A stretch of DNA of 64,000 bases from Streptomyces canus (GTDB lineage Bacteria > Actinomycetota > Actinomycetes > Streptomycetales > Streptomycetaceae): NCBI RefSeq assembly GCF_041435015.1, contig NZ_CP107989.1, positions 7,688,001 to 7,752,000 on the forward strand. Direction: 5' to 3'. Below are positions 8,268 through 15,013 of this stretch, in pieces. The stretch's first letter is position 1, and every line of letters starts with the position of its first letter. Under the pieces are notes generated by a model that searched no databases, had not been told where the DNA came from, and was given only the letters and a program-made list of their open reading frames with translations. Position numbers and translations under genes: made by a program.

Positions 8268-8543
8268 CCGCCCAACGTCAACGTGTCCCTGGGCAAGGCT
8301 GCCAAGGGACTGAAGACGGCACTCGTGTCCCCCCGCGCCGACACCTGCCGCACCACGAAGATCGGCCAGAACGACGCCTGGGCCACCATCGGCGAGGGCT
8401 TCCCGGCCGCCCCGGGCTACGGCACCACGCGCGGCACGGCGTGGATGACCCACAGCAACGGCTCCGAGGTCACCTACGGCGCGGCGGTCACCACGGACGG
8501 CACGACTTGGTCCGCACACGGTGGACGGAACTGTCGTCTGTGA
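8268..8543 (+). pseudogene. 3' fragment of an exported-protein-like gene
   Basis: About 91 codons ending at TGA 8541-8543, with consistently G/C-ending codons and a sensible protein reading: VNVSLGKAAKGLKTALVSPR, IGQNDAWATIGEGFPAAPGY, MTHSNGSEVTYGAAVTTDG. The Thr/Gly/Ser-rich composition and two cysteines suggest a secreted or wall-associated protein. There is no start codon or signal sequence: upstream of about 8268 the DNA reads as the opposite-strand radical-SAM remnant, so the 5' part of the gene has been lost. Family not recognised. Confidence 0.45.
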
Positions 8544-8774
8544 CGGAGAGCAGACCTGAGAAGTTGCCGAGTGCCGCATGGCGTCGCAACCGGCCGCCTG
8601 GCACAACTGAGCAGGACGGACCGGGAACAGCAAGCAACTGTGCCGCATCAGCGAACCTTCGCCCCGCCGGAGCGAGCGTTCGGTTCGGTTGCTGGTCCGG
8701 TGTGCAACTGGGCGGTCACTGGGCTCGTGTCTTTCCGGTTCCAAAACCGTGTGCGAGCCGCCCGAAGGGGCCTT

Positions 8775-8780
8775 TACCCT
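8775..8780 (+). promoter_or_regulatory. candidate -10 element (TACCCT) of the GNAT gene
   Basis: TACCCT followed by six bases (CCGGGC) and the ATG of the acetyltransferase gene; no Shine-Dalgarno sequence. The spacing fits a leaderless message. Confidence 0.4.
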
Positions 8781-8786
8781 CCGGGC

Positions 8787-9335
8787 ATGGATCTTCGCGA
8801 AGAACTTCCCAGCGACAGGCAGGCCGTGCGGGATGTTCACCTGCAGGCGTTCGGTGACCATGGCCTTGTCGTGGCCGACCTGGTCGATACCCTGCGGGAC
8901 ACCATCACACCCCAGGACGGTCTCTCGCTGGTCGCCGAGCACGACGGGCAGGTCGTTGGGCATGTCATGTTCACCCGCAGTCTTCTCGATGCGCCTCGTC
9001 GGCTGGTTGACGTGCAAGTCCTCAGTCCTTTGGCCGTGATGCCTGAGCTCCATAAGCGGGGTATCGGCTCGGCCCTGGTTCGACACGGCCTGGGGGTCCT
9101 CGCCGAGCGCGCTGTTCCGCTCGTCTTCCTGGAGGGTGATCCGGGCTATTACTCGCGTTTCGGCTTCGCGCCCGGTGGTGGCCTGGGCTTCCGAAAGCCG
9201 TCCCTGCGCATCCCGGACGGTGCCTTTCAGGTCATCAGGTTCCCGGGGCATGAACCATGGATGACGGGGACGCTGGTCTATGCAGAGCCGTTCTGGCGGC
9301 ATGACGCGGTCGGCTTGCGTGACCCCAACGCCTAG
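8787..9335 (+). CDS. GNAT-family N-acetyltransferase
   Basis: 182 residues, complete. The order of motifs is that of the GNAT fold: an N-terminal strand and helices (REELPSDRQAVRDVHLQAF), VVGHVMFTRSLL in the central sheet, then the acetyl-CoA loop LAVMPELHKRGIGSALVRHG (the Q/RxxGxG/A element reads KRGIGSAL), and a C-terminal EGDPGYYSRFGFAPG typical of YhbS-like acetyltransferases. The acceptor substrate is unknown. It is the only intact non-transposon gene in the island. Its TAG stop lies within the CTAG that an IS1380-type element duplicated on insertion, so the gene ends exactly at the element without damage. Confidence 0.88.
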   Translation: MDLREELPSDRQAVRDVHLQAFGDHGLVVADLVDTLRDTITPQDGLSLVAEHDGQVVGHVMFTRSLLDAPRRLVDVQVLSPLAVMPELHKRGIGSALVRHGLGVLAERAVPLVFLEGDPGYYSRFGFAPGGGLGFRKPSLRIPDGAFQVIRFPGHEPWMTGTLVYAEPFWRHDAVGLRDPNA

Positions 9336-10530
9336 CCTCGCCGTTTCGGTTGGTGGGATGAGGCGTGGCTGAGGGGTCGGCTGTCTCGTGGCGATGTGAT
9401 TTCGGTGCTTGGGCGTGGCGGGGTCCCGGCGCGGTGGTCGGGTTCTCCAAGGTCCTTCGGGTCGCGGGCGGTCAGGGGGTTGCTGGTCAGCCGGCCGGGC
9501 GGGACAGTGTTGCGAGGCGGTGGAAGGCGGTGGCGAGTTCGTGTCGCCAGGGCCAGGTCGCCGATATTCGCAGGCGCAGGCGGCGGCCGCCGCGGGTGAG
9601 GCGGGCGGCGACGTGCAGTAGCCGGTAGCGGAGCTTCTTCGGCTCGGCAGTGGCGAGTTCGCCGTCCAGCAACAGGAAGCGCATCCAGGCCAGCAGGTCG
9701 ATCGCCGCGAGGCTGAGTTCGAGCCAGGCGGCGTTGGCTTGGAAGTCGCGGGAGGGGAAGCGGCCGAAGCCGGTGGTCTTGCCGCACCGGACGCGGTCCT
9801 CGACCGTGGCGTGCCCGCGGTGGCGGGCCTCCAGGAATTGGTCGGAGCCGCCGCCGCAGTACGGGGTGTCGGTGAGGAACACCTGATGCCGCCGACCCTC
9901 GTCCTGATCGAACAGGGACAGTTGGGTTCCGGGGTGCGGCCGCTCCCGGCGCACGATGATGCGAGAGTCGGCCGGCTAGCCGGTCAGGTCGAGCATGCCG
10001 GTCAGCTCGGCGACCTCAGCGCCGTCACGCAGCGTTCCGTCCTGGTCCAGGGCGGGATGCCAGAGGTGGTTGGGCACGGCTTGAATGGCGCGGCGGACCG
10101 GCTCGGTGACCGCGTATCCGACCGAGAACCGCAGGTTGAGGCTGACCGGGCCGAACACTTCACCCTGGTCCCGCAGTACAGCCAGGTCCGCGATGGCCTC
10201 GCCGCCGTCGGCGAGCAACACCGCCAGGTCGGTGGCGATCCGGCCCGGATCGTGTCCGGTCCCGCGCGGCCGAAGCGGCCTGAGAGCGGCCGAGTACGCG
10301 GCCACCAGCCCGGTGGCATCCGCGAGATCTGCCGGCAACCGTGGCCCGGCATGCCCGACCACCCCCGAACCGTCGGCACTGACATGGACCTTGGGACGCA
10401 ACCCGATAGCCTGCACGTGGAAAGTGCCCTCCGCTTGGACCGACCGATCCCCTCAGCAAGGTTCATCGTCCCAGGTCAGGAAGGTCACATTTCCGCCTCA
10501 CCAGCCGCCGACCCAACCGAAACGGTGAGG
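9336..10530 (-). mobile_element. IS1380-family insertion sequence, internally deleted
   Basis: The ends are 18-bp inverted repeats (CCTCGCCGTTTCGGTTGG at 9336-9353 and its complement with one mismatch at 10513-10530). Both ends are flanked by CTAG (9332-9335 and 10531-10534), a 4-bp target duplication of the length this family makes. At 1.2 kb the element is shorter than the roughly 1.6-1.7 kb usual for the family, and the missing length corresponds to the central part of the transposase. It cannot transpose on its own. Confidence 0.82.
9487..10416 (-). pseudogene. IS1380-family transposase, deleted and with an amber stop
   Basis: The GTG at 10416 opens a reading with the family's N-terminus (LRPKVHVSADGSGVVGHAG, DLAVLLADGGEAIADLAVLR). 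After residue about 72 it jumps to SVGYAVTEPVRRAIQAVP and ALDQDGTLRDGAEVAELTG, which belong far downstream in complete proteins, so the middle is deleted. A TAG at 9976-9978 then interrupts the frame where family members have Trp. Beyond it the same frame continues as IIVRRERPHPGTQLSLFDQD and the C-terminal domain to the stop at 9487. Two independent lesions make it non-functional. Confidence 0.85.
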
Positions 10531-10534
10531 CTAG

Positions 10535-10803
10535 AGCTCGGTGCAGAAGCGGCCGTTCCGGGACGTCGGCCAGTTCGTCGCCTGCCCTCTGCGAGTCAGT
10601 TCCCGCCGCCTACGCGGACCAAACGGTGAGGGCGCGGGGGCGGAGCCTTACTGGCTCTCCCGAGCTTTCCTGGACTTGTTCCTGCCCGCTGAACGGCTCT
10701 TTGTGGACGTGGGGCACCATCGTGCCGCCGGAGCACGCAGCGGGTCGTGCGGATGGGCGGGGCTGCTCCGGTGAGCCGGAGCAGCCCTCCGTCCGCACTC
10801 CGG
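10535..10803. other. island spacer without a recognisable gene
   Basis: About 270 bases between the IS1380 element and the GH5 remnant. Short open frames exist on both strands, but none has a convincing start, family motif or codon bias. It probably holds the original sequence downstream of the GNAT and GH5 genes, including the GH5 terminator at 10760-10787. Confidence 0.35.
10760..10787 (-). terminator. rho-independent-like terminator downstream of the GH5 gene
   Basis: A perfect 12-bp stem (GGGCTGCTCCGG / CCGGAGCAGCCC) with a 4-base loop TGAG, starting 16 bases after the GH5 stop codon. No U-tract, as is normal in Streptomyces. Confidence 0.7.
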
Positions 10804-10987
10804 TCAGCCGGAGGCGAGGCGGTTCTTGAGTCCCTGTCCGTAGGCGGTCGGGGTCCCGTTGTAGTCGGTGATGAGCGACGGGCCGGACTTGCAGTCCCAC
10901 GTGTTCCAGGTCCAGCCCAGGTAGCCGAGATCTCGGCTATCCAGCCAGTTCATGAGGGTGTCGATGTAGCCGTGGGCGCAGTCGTTC
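10804..10987 (-). pseudogene. GH5 glycoside hydrolase gene, 3' part (separated by an IS3-family element)
   Basis: Reads NDCAHGYIDTLMNWLDSRDL, GYLGWTWNTWDCKSGPSLIT and YNGTPTAYGQGLKNRLASG then stop. This is the last beta strand and helix of a GH5 barrel, including the W-rich strand that lines the active site. It continues exactly in frame with the 5' part at 12252-13195 once the IS and one copy of its 3-bp target duplication are removed. It has no start of its own. Confidence 0.85.
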
Positions 10988-11019
10988 GGGTCTGGTGCAG
11001 CTTTGGGTGACAGGTTCGG

Positions 11020-11898
11020 TCACGCGGCCTGGAGAGCCGGTGTGGTCATGACGCTCTCGAATTCGACGGGGGTCAGCCGGCCGAGCGAGGCTTGTCTGCG
11101 GCGCCGGTGGTAGGTCCTCTCGATCCAGGTCACGATCGCAATCCGCAGTTCCTCGCGGGTGGCCCACGATCGACGGTCGAGGACGTTCTTCTGCAGCAGG
11201 CTGAAGAAGGACTCCATGGCCGCGTTGTCGCCTGCCGCCCCGACCCTCCCTATCGAACCGACGATCCGGTGACGATCGAGCGCCCGGACGAACTTCCGTG
11301 ACCGGAACTGCGACCCGCGATCGCTGTGCAGAATGCACCCGTCGACGTGTCCACGCCGGGCGACAGCGTTGTTGAGGGCTGTGACGGCCAGGCGGGACTT
11401 CATCCGCGTGTCCATCGAGTAGCCGACGATCCTTTTGCTGAAGACATCCTTGATCGCACAGAGATACAACTTGCCTTCGCCGGTGGCGTGTTCGGTGATG
11501 TCGGCGAGCCACAGCCGGTTCGGGCCAACCGCGGTGAAGTCACGGCGGACCAGGTCGTCGTGCACCGGCGGGCCGGCCTTCTTGGCCTTGCCGCGCTTCT
11601 TGCCGAACACGCTCCACCAGCGGTTGTCCCGGCAGATTCGCCACGCGGTCCGGTCCGCCATCACGGCCCCGGCACCGCGCGCTTCGTCTGCCAGGAAGCG
11701 GTAGCCGAACTCCGGGTCGTCACGGTGCGCGTCGAACAGCGCGTTCGCGCGGTACGCCTCCTCCAGCATGGCATCGGTCACCGGCTGGTCCAGCCAGCGG
11801 TAGTAGGGCTGCCTGGCGAGCTTCAGCACCCGGCACGCAACCGTGACGGGCACCCCGTCCCCGGCCAGCTCCTTCACGAGCGGGTAGATCCTTTTCCC
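11020..11898 (-). CDS. IS3-family transposase OrfB (expressed by -1 frameshift from OrfA)
   Basis: The 292-residue frame begins in the slippery site and reads GKRIYPLVKELAGDGVPVTV, then the HTH_21 region (YRANALFDAHRDDPEFGYRF) and the rve integrase core. The catalytic triad is visible: D in LWLADITEH, D in CILHSDRGSQF, E in NAAMESFFSLLQKN, the D-D-35-E spacing of IS3 elements. The C-terminal WIERTYHRRRRQASLG is also family-typical. There is no clear independent start at the homology border, consistent with production as an OrfAB fusion. The frame has no internal stops or shifts. Confidence 0.9.
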   Translation of the reverse strand, partial: GKRIYPLVKELAGDGVPVTVACRVLKLARQPYYRWLDQPVTDAMLEEAYRANALFDAHRDDPEFGYRFLADEARGAGAVMADRTAWRICRDNRWWSVFGKKRGKAKKAGPPVHDDLVRRDFTAVGPNRLWLADITEHATGEGKLYLCAIKDVFSKRIVGYSMDTRMKSRLAVTALNNAVARRGHVDGCILHSDRGSQFRSRKFVRALDRHRIVGSIGRVGAAGDNAAMESFFSLLQKNVLDRRSWATREELRIAIVTWIERTYHRRRRQASLGRLTPVEFESVMTTPALQAA

Positions 11899-12182
11899 GG
11901 CAGATGCGCCTGTGACAGATAGGCCGCGGCCCGCCGCAGAACCTCGTTCTCCTGCTCCAGCAGCTTGATCCGCCGACGAGCTTCCCGAAGCTCTGCGCTC
12001 TCCTGGCCGGTCGTTCCGGGCTTGGTTCCGTCGTCGATGTCCGCGCGACGCATCCACTTCCACAACGTCATCGGATGGACTCCGAAGTCGGTGGCCACCT
12101 GCTCGACCGTCACACCCGGACCGCGGTTCCTCGCGACCCGCACAACGTCCTGGCGGAACTCCTCCGGATAAGGCTTGGGCAC
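11874..12182 (-). CDS. IS3-family transposase OrfA (DNA-binding subunit)
   Basis: 102 residues from a GTG preceded by GAAGGA. It contains the HTH_Tnp_1 domain (YPEEFRQDVVRVARNRGPGV, VEQVATDFGVHPMTLWKWMR) followed by a leucine-rich coiled coil (ARRRIKLLEQENEVLRRAAA) that mediates OrfA/OrfAB assembly. The last codons overlap orfB in the -1 frame. It recognises the terminal repeats and moderates transposition in this family. Complete. Confidence 0.9.
   Translation of the reverse strand: MPKPYPEEFRQDVVRVARNRGPGVTVEQVATDFGVHPMTLWKWMRRADIDDGTKPGTTGQESAELREARRRIKLLEQENEVLRRAAAYLSQAHLPGKGSTRS
11892..11898 (-). other. programmed -1 frameshift heptamer G-GGA-AAA
   Basis: On the minus strand GGGAAAA lies near the end of orfA in the phase G GGA AAA, which fits the X-XXY-YYZ rule. 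A -1 slip moves ribosomes from ..PGK into the orfB frame ..GKRIYPL, giving the OrfAB transposase. Confidence 0.75.
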
Positions 12183-12251
12183 AGCGACATCCTTCCCACC
12201 CGCCCCACAGGGCAAGCCAGTTCAGATGTCACCCGATCGTGCGGCAGACCC

Positions 12252-13195
12252 TTCTGGCCGATCTCGCCGACCACCAGCGGATAGCGGGCGGCAACGGGCG
12301 CGATCTGGGAGTCCCAGCAGCTCTGGGTGTTGCAGCTGTTGAAGTTGTACGAGTGCCAGGACACCACGAGCTTCGCGGCGGGGTCCGAGGGCGCGTACGT
12401 CAGCCACCCCGACAGGTCGTTGGAGTAGTTGATGCCGCCGACCATGATGTAGTTGGTCGCGCCGGTGGACCGCACGGCATCGATGAGAGTCTGCATACCA
12501 GCCACGGAGTAGAGGAAGCCGATGCATGCCGAACCGCCATCGCGCCAGCACTTCCACGAGGCGTTGTGGTCGAACATCACCAGGTTCGGGAAGGGCTCGT
12601 TGAACAGGTCGAAGACGACGGCCTGGTCGCTCTTGAAGGTGTTGGCCACCGACTTCCAGAAGTCCGGGGTGTGGTCGCTGTTGGGCATGGGCTTCTGGCA
12701 CTGCGAGGCATACGTCCAGCAGCTGGAGCCGAAGCCTATGTGGACACCGCTGCTCCAGTGCAGTTCGAGGATGACGTACAGGCCGGCCTGGCGGAGCCGG
12801 GAGACGTAATCGGAGATGGCGTTACGGTAGTTGGTGCCGCTGTAGGCGGAGTTGACGCCGTTGGTGCCGAGCCAGCAGTCCTCGTTGAGCGGAACGCGGA
12901 CGACGTTGGCCTGCCAGTTCTTGATCGCCTGGATCGAGGCGCTGTCAGCAGGGCCGTCGAAGATGCCCCGGTTCTGCACGCACATGAACTCGGTGCCGGA
13001 GCGGTTGACTCCGCGCAGCCTGGTGGGCAACGCCGCGGCGGAGGCGGAGGCGGCATGCCCGATGACGGACGTACCGCGGGCAGCCTGTGCCGCGGACACC
13101 GGCTCGGGCACGAGCAGCGCTCCGATCAGGCCCAGCAGCATGGCGAGAACGCCTGCTGCCCAGCGGCTTCCAGCAGTGGAGTGACGAACTCTCAA
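12252..13195 (-). pseudogene. GH5 glycoside hydrolase (endoglucanase-like), 5' part, interrupted by an IS
   Basis: The TTG start at 13195 has GGGAG five to nine bases upstream. A Sec signal (RVRHSTAGSRWAAGVLAMLL...VSAAQA) leads into a GH5 barrel: TRLRGVNRSGTEFMCVQNRG, YVILELHWSSGVHIG, FDLFNEPFPNLVMF (acid/base Glu near residue 200) and YPLVVGEIGQ (nucleophile Glu near 311). The IS follows directly after GEIGQ. Without the IS the gene would encode 374 residues, a normal size for a single-domain secreted GH5 cellulase or related beta-glycanase. Both catalytic glutamates are in this part, but the barrel lacks its last strand, so the product should be non-functional. Confidence 0.85.
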
Positions 13196-13217
13196 CGTGT
13201 CTCCCGATGGGGGTGGT

Positions 13218-13248
13218 GCGTGGGGCGCATCCCCTATGCGCCCCACGC
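13218..13248. repeat. 13-bp perfect hairpin upstream of the GH5 start
   Basis: GCGTGGGGCGCAT and its exact complement, separated by CCCCT, 22 bases before the GH5 start codon. It would form in the GH5 leader. It could be a regulatory stem, an operator palindrome or a terminator left over from a lost upstream gene. Confidence 0.55.
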
Positions 13249-13392
13249 CTGGGAAATCGAGGGTGCGAGGTTGCTCAGCGGAAAGCGGACGCCATGGTCG
13301 CCGCGTGCTCTCGCAGGAGGCGCGTCGTGGATCGGGGGGCGTCGGCGGAGTCATTGTTCCAGGTGATCCGCAAGCCGTCATGGTCCGGGTAG

Positions 13393-13544
13393 ATGGACCT
13401 TGGGACGCAACCCGACAGCCTGTACGTAGAAGGTGTCCTCCGCTTGGACCGACCGAACCCCTCAGCAAGGTTCATCGTCCCAAGTCAGGAAGGCACTTTC
13501 ACATTTCCGCCTCACCAGCCGCCGACCCAACCGAAACGGCGAGG
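13393..13544 (-). mobile_element. solo end of a second IS1380-family element
   Basis: About 150 bases closely match the transposase-start end of the element at 9336-10530: the first transposase codons, the leader, and the 18-bp terminal repeat (complement at 13527-13544), followed by CTAG at 13545-13548. The match stops abruptly at 13393, so all the rest of the element has been lost. It has the same orientation as the other copy. Confidence 0.8.
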
Positions 13545-13699
13545 CTAGTGATGCGAGCGCCGATACCCCTGCTCGTGACGTGACGCTGCCCTTGCCCAAT
13601 ACCTCGTCCACGCAGGTGGGATCGGGTTTGGGCGTTGGCCGAGGCCGATCGAGTCGCCGGTATCGCGCGGCGCCGCTTGGCGCGGCATGATGATCGGTC

Positions 13700-14118
13700 G
13701 TGCTGCTGGGACTGGCGTACCTGGGTGTGACGAACGCGTTCGCGATGCTGCGACTGCTGCCGATGAGCGACCGGGAGAAAATGTCGAGACCCTCGCTCTG
13801 CGCCACCAGATCGGCGTTCTGGAACGGCAGCTGAACGGCCAGCAGGTCCGGTTCCACGCGAGCGACCGGGCGTTTTTGGCGTCGCTCCTCCATGGCCTGC
13901 CACGGGAAGTGCTGCGCCGGATGCGGCTGCTGGTGCGGCCGGACACGGTACTGCGCCGGCACCGCAACGTCATCGCCCGCCGACACGCTTCCCAGTCCCG
14001 GCCGAAGCGCGGAGGCCGGCCCCGCACCGTGCACTCGATCCGGGCGCTGGTGCTGCGCCTGGCCAGGGAAAATCCAAGTTGGGGCTATCGGCGCCTGCAC
14101 GGTGAGCTGCCCGCCGGC
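13700..14118 (+). pseudogene. N-terminal fragment of an integrase-like transposase gene
   Basis: Begins with GTG 13700 as LLGLAYLGVTNAFAMLRLLP and MSDREK. The frame is broken at about 13778, where one or two bases are missing, and continues in the next frame as NVETLALRHQIGVLERQLNG, FHASDRAFLASLLHGLPREV, LVRPDTVLRRHRNVIARRH and LARENPSWGYRRLHGEL. This is the N-terminal, pre-catalytic part of the rve-type integrases common in Streptomyces. Homology ends near 14118, before any catalytic Asp or Glu. It carries two lesions, a frameshift and a 3' truncation, so it is inactive. Confidence 0.75.
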
Positions 14119-14345
14119 ACGCAGACGCCTTCACTGTCCTGATCGCGGCCGAAGAACAACGCTGCACGCGAAACGAGGGTGCCCCCGATCTTCGGGAACT
14201 CAGGGCAGGCTCGTGCACCGCCAGGTCGAAGCCCCCCCCCGCGAAGTCTTTGCCGTTCCGGGTGAGGGGGAGAGTGCCGACCGAACGCCCGGCCACGTCG
14301 CTGCGCGTGTGCGGGCTGGCCGTACAACCAGTCGTCGTTGAGTGG
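14119..14345. other. island spacer with a nine-C tract
   Basis: No gene can be supported. A minus-strand frame reads SVGTLPLTRNGKDFAGGGFD over part of it, but has no start, stop context or recognised family. A run of nine C residues (14232-14240) is the longest homopolymer I saw in the island and could be a sequencing-error or slippage point. The region ends directly at the stop codon of the MBL gene. Confidence 0.35.
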
Positions 14346-14999
14346 TTACCAGCCTCGTGCGCGCCATTCTGCGAGGCGGGGTCGCTCTGTGCCGAGGGTG
14401 GTGTCATTGCCGTGGCCGGGGTAGACCCAGGTCTCATCGGGCAGGGCGTCGAATACCTTGGTCTCCAGGCCGTCCATCAAGGAGTTGAAATCCTCCGGCC
14501 GTGTTGTCCGGCCAGGACCCCCCGGGAACAGGCAGTCCCCGGTGAACACATGGGGATGCCCGTGGGGGTCGTCGTAGACGAGGGCGATCGAGCCCGGTGT
14601 GTGCCCGACCAGGTGGCGCGCGGTCAGCTCCACACGCCCCACGCGGATGGTGTCGCCGTCGTCGACCAGGACGTCGGTGGGCACGGGGATGCCTTCGGCG
14701 TCGTCCCGGCCGGCGTACGTACGCGCGCGTGTGGCCGCGACGACCGCGGCGAGCGCCTGCCAGTGGTCGCCGTGCTGATGCGTGGTGACGACGGAGGCGA
14801 TGCCGTCGTCGCCGATCATGCCCAGCAGGGTGTGCGCGTCGTTGGCCGCGTCGATCAGCAGTTGCTCGTCGGTGACCCGGCAGCGCAGCAGATAGGCGTT
14901 GTTGTCCATTGGACCGACCGCGATCTTGGTGATCATCAGGTCCTTGAGCTCGTGCACGTCGGCGGGCCCGCCGACCGTCACCTGTCCGCTGTACGTCAT
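14346..14999 (-). CDS. MBL-fold metallo-hydrolase (glyoxalase II-like)
   Basis: 217 residues. The metal-binding motif is TTHQHGDHW (HxHxDH), followed by the His in ARHLVGHTPGSIAL, the bridging Asp in FTGDCLFPGG and the final His in YPGHGNDTTLG, so all ligands are present. Small single-domain proteins of this type hydrolyse thioesters such as hydroxyacyl-thiols; a mycothiol conjugate is possible but unproven. The ATG at 14999 has TATAGG eight bases upstream and no Shine-Dalgarno. The last 60 or so codons may have been supplied by the island: the alternative native end lies at 7595-7782. Next to a mycothiol-dependent isomerase-type gene. Confidence 0.88.
   Translation of the reverse strand: MTYSGQVTVGGPADVHELKDLMITKIAVGPMDNNAYLLRCRVTDEQLLIDAANDAHTLLGMIGDDGIASVVTTHQHGDHWQALAAVVAATRARTYAGRDDAEGIPVPTDVLVDDGDTIRVGRVELTARHLVGHTPGSIALVYDDPHGHPHVFTGDCLFPGGPGRTTRPEDFNSLMDGLETKVFDALPDETWVYPGHGNDTTLGTERPRLAEWRARGW
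14521..14530. repeat. right copy of the 10-bp island-edge core (candidate attachment site)
   Basis: CCCGGGAACA inside the FPGG codons of the complete MBL gene, identical and in the same phase as 7773-7782. To the right lies the conserved 5' part of the gene; to the left lies the 3' end that may be of foreign origin. Confidence 0.45.
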
Positions 15000-15007
15000 G
15001 GCGTCAG

Positions 15008-15013
15008 CCTATA
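15008..15013 (-). promoter_or_regulatory. candidate -10 element (TATAGG) of the MBL gene
   Basis: TATAGG on the minus strand, eight bases before ATG 14999. It overlaps the TAG stop of the upstream isomerase gene. A leaderless message would start at the ATG. Confidence 0.4.

Larger units (their letters stand above)
10988..12251 (-). mobile_element. IS3-family insertion sequence, complete, inside the GH5 gene
   Basis: 1264 bp. The imperfect 25-bp terminal repeats begin with GGGTCTG and end with GGGTGACA at both ends (10988-11012 and the complement of 12227-12251; 18 of 25 positions agree). A 3-bp target duplication TTC flanks it at 10985-10987 and 12252-12254. It carries overlapping orfA and orfB with an intact DDE catalytic triad and a programmed frameshift site, so it may still be active. 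Orientation: transcribed in the same direction as the host GH5 gene. Confidence 0.9.

Noticed and set aside
7595..8389. A continuous minus-strand frame suggesting a fusion of a radical-SAM-like protein with an MBL hydrolase.
   Set aside because: The radical-SAM piece leaves this frame through a frameshift before its natural end, and 7783-7935 between the pieces has no homology to either. It is an accidental read-through of two remnants.
11005..12234. First guess for the IS3 borders at the inner GGGTGACA/TGTCACCC repeats.
   Set aside because: That boundary gave no target duplication and left the GH5 halves out of frame. Extending to the outer GGGTCTG repeats at 10988 and 12251 gave a TTC duplication and a perfect in-frame join.
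12110..13468. A single continuous minus-strand frame that seems to join IS1380 leader, GH5 enzyme and IS3 DNA into one 452-residue protein.
   Set aside because: The middle is a genuine GH5 5' part, but both ends are mobile-element DNA read by chance in the same frame. The true start is the TTG at 13195 and the true continuation is at 10804-10987.
7595..14530. The island as a defence or biosynthetic system.
   Set aside because: Nothing in it resembles nucleases, methylases, toxin-antitoxin pairs, phage structural or natural-product genes; it contains one GNAT gene and otherwise fragments and insertion sequences.
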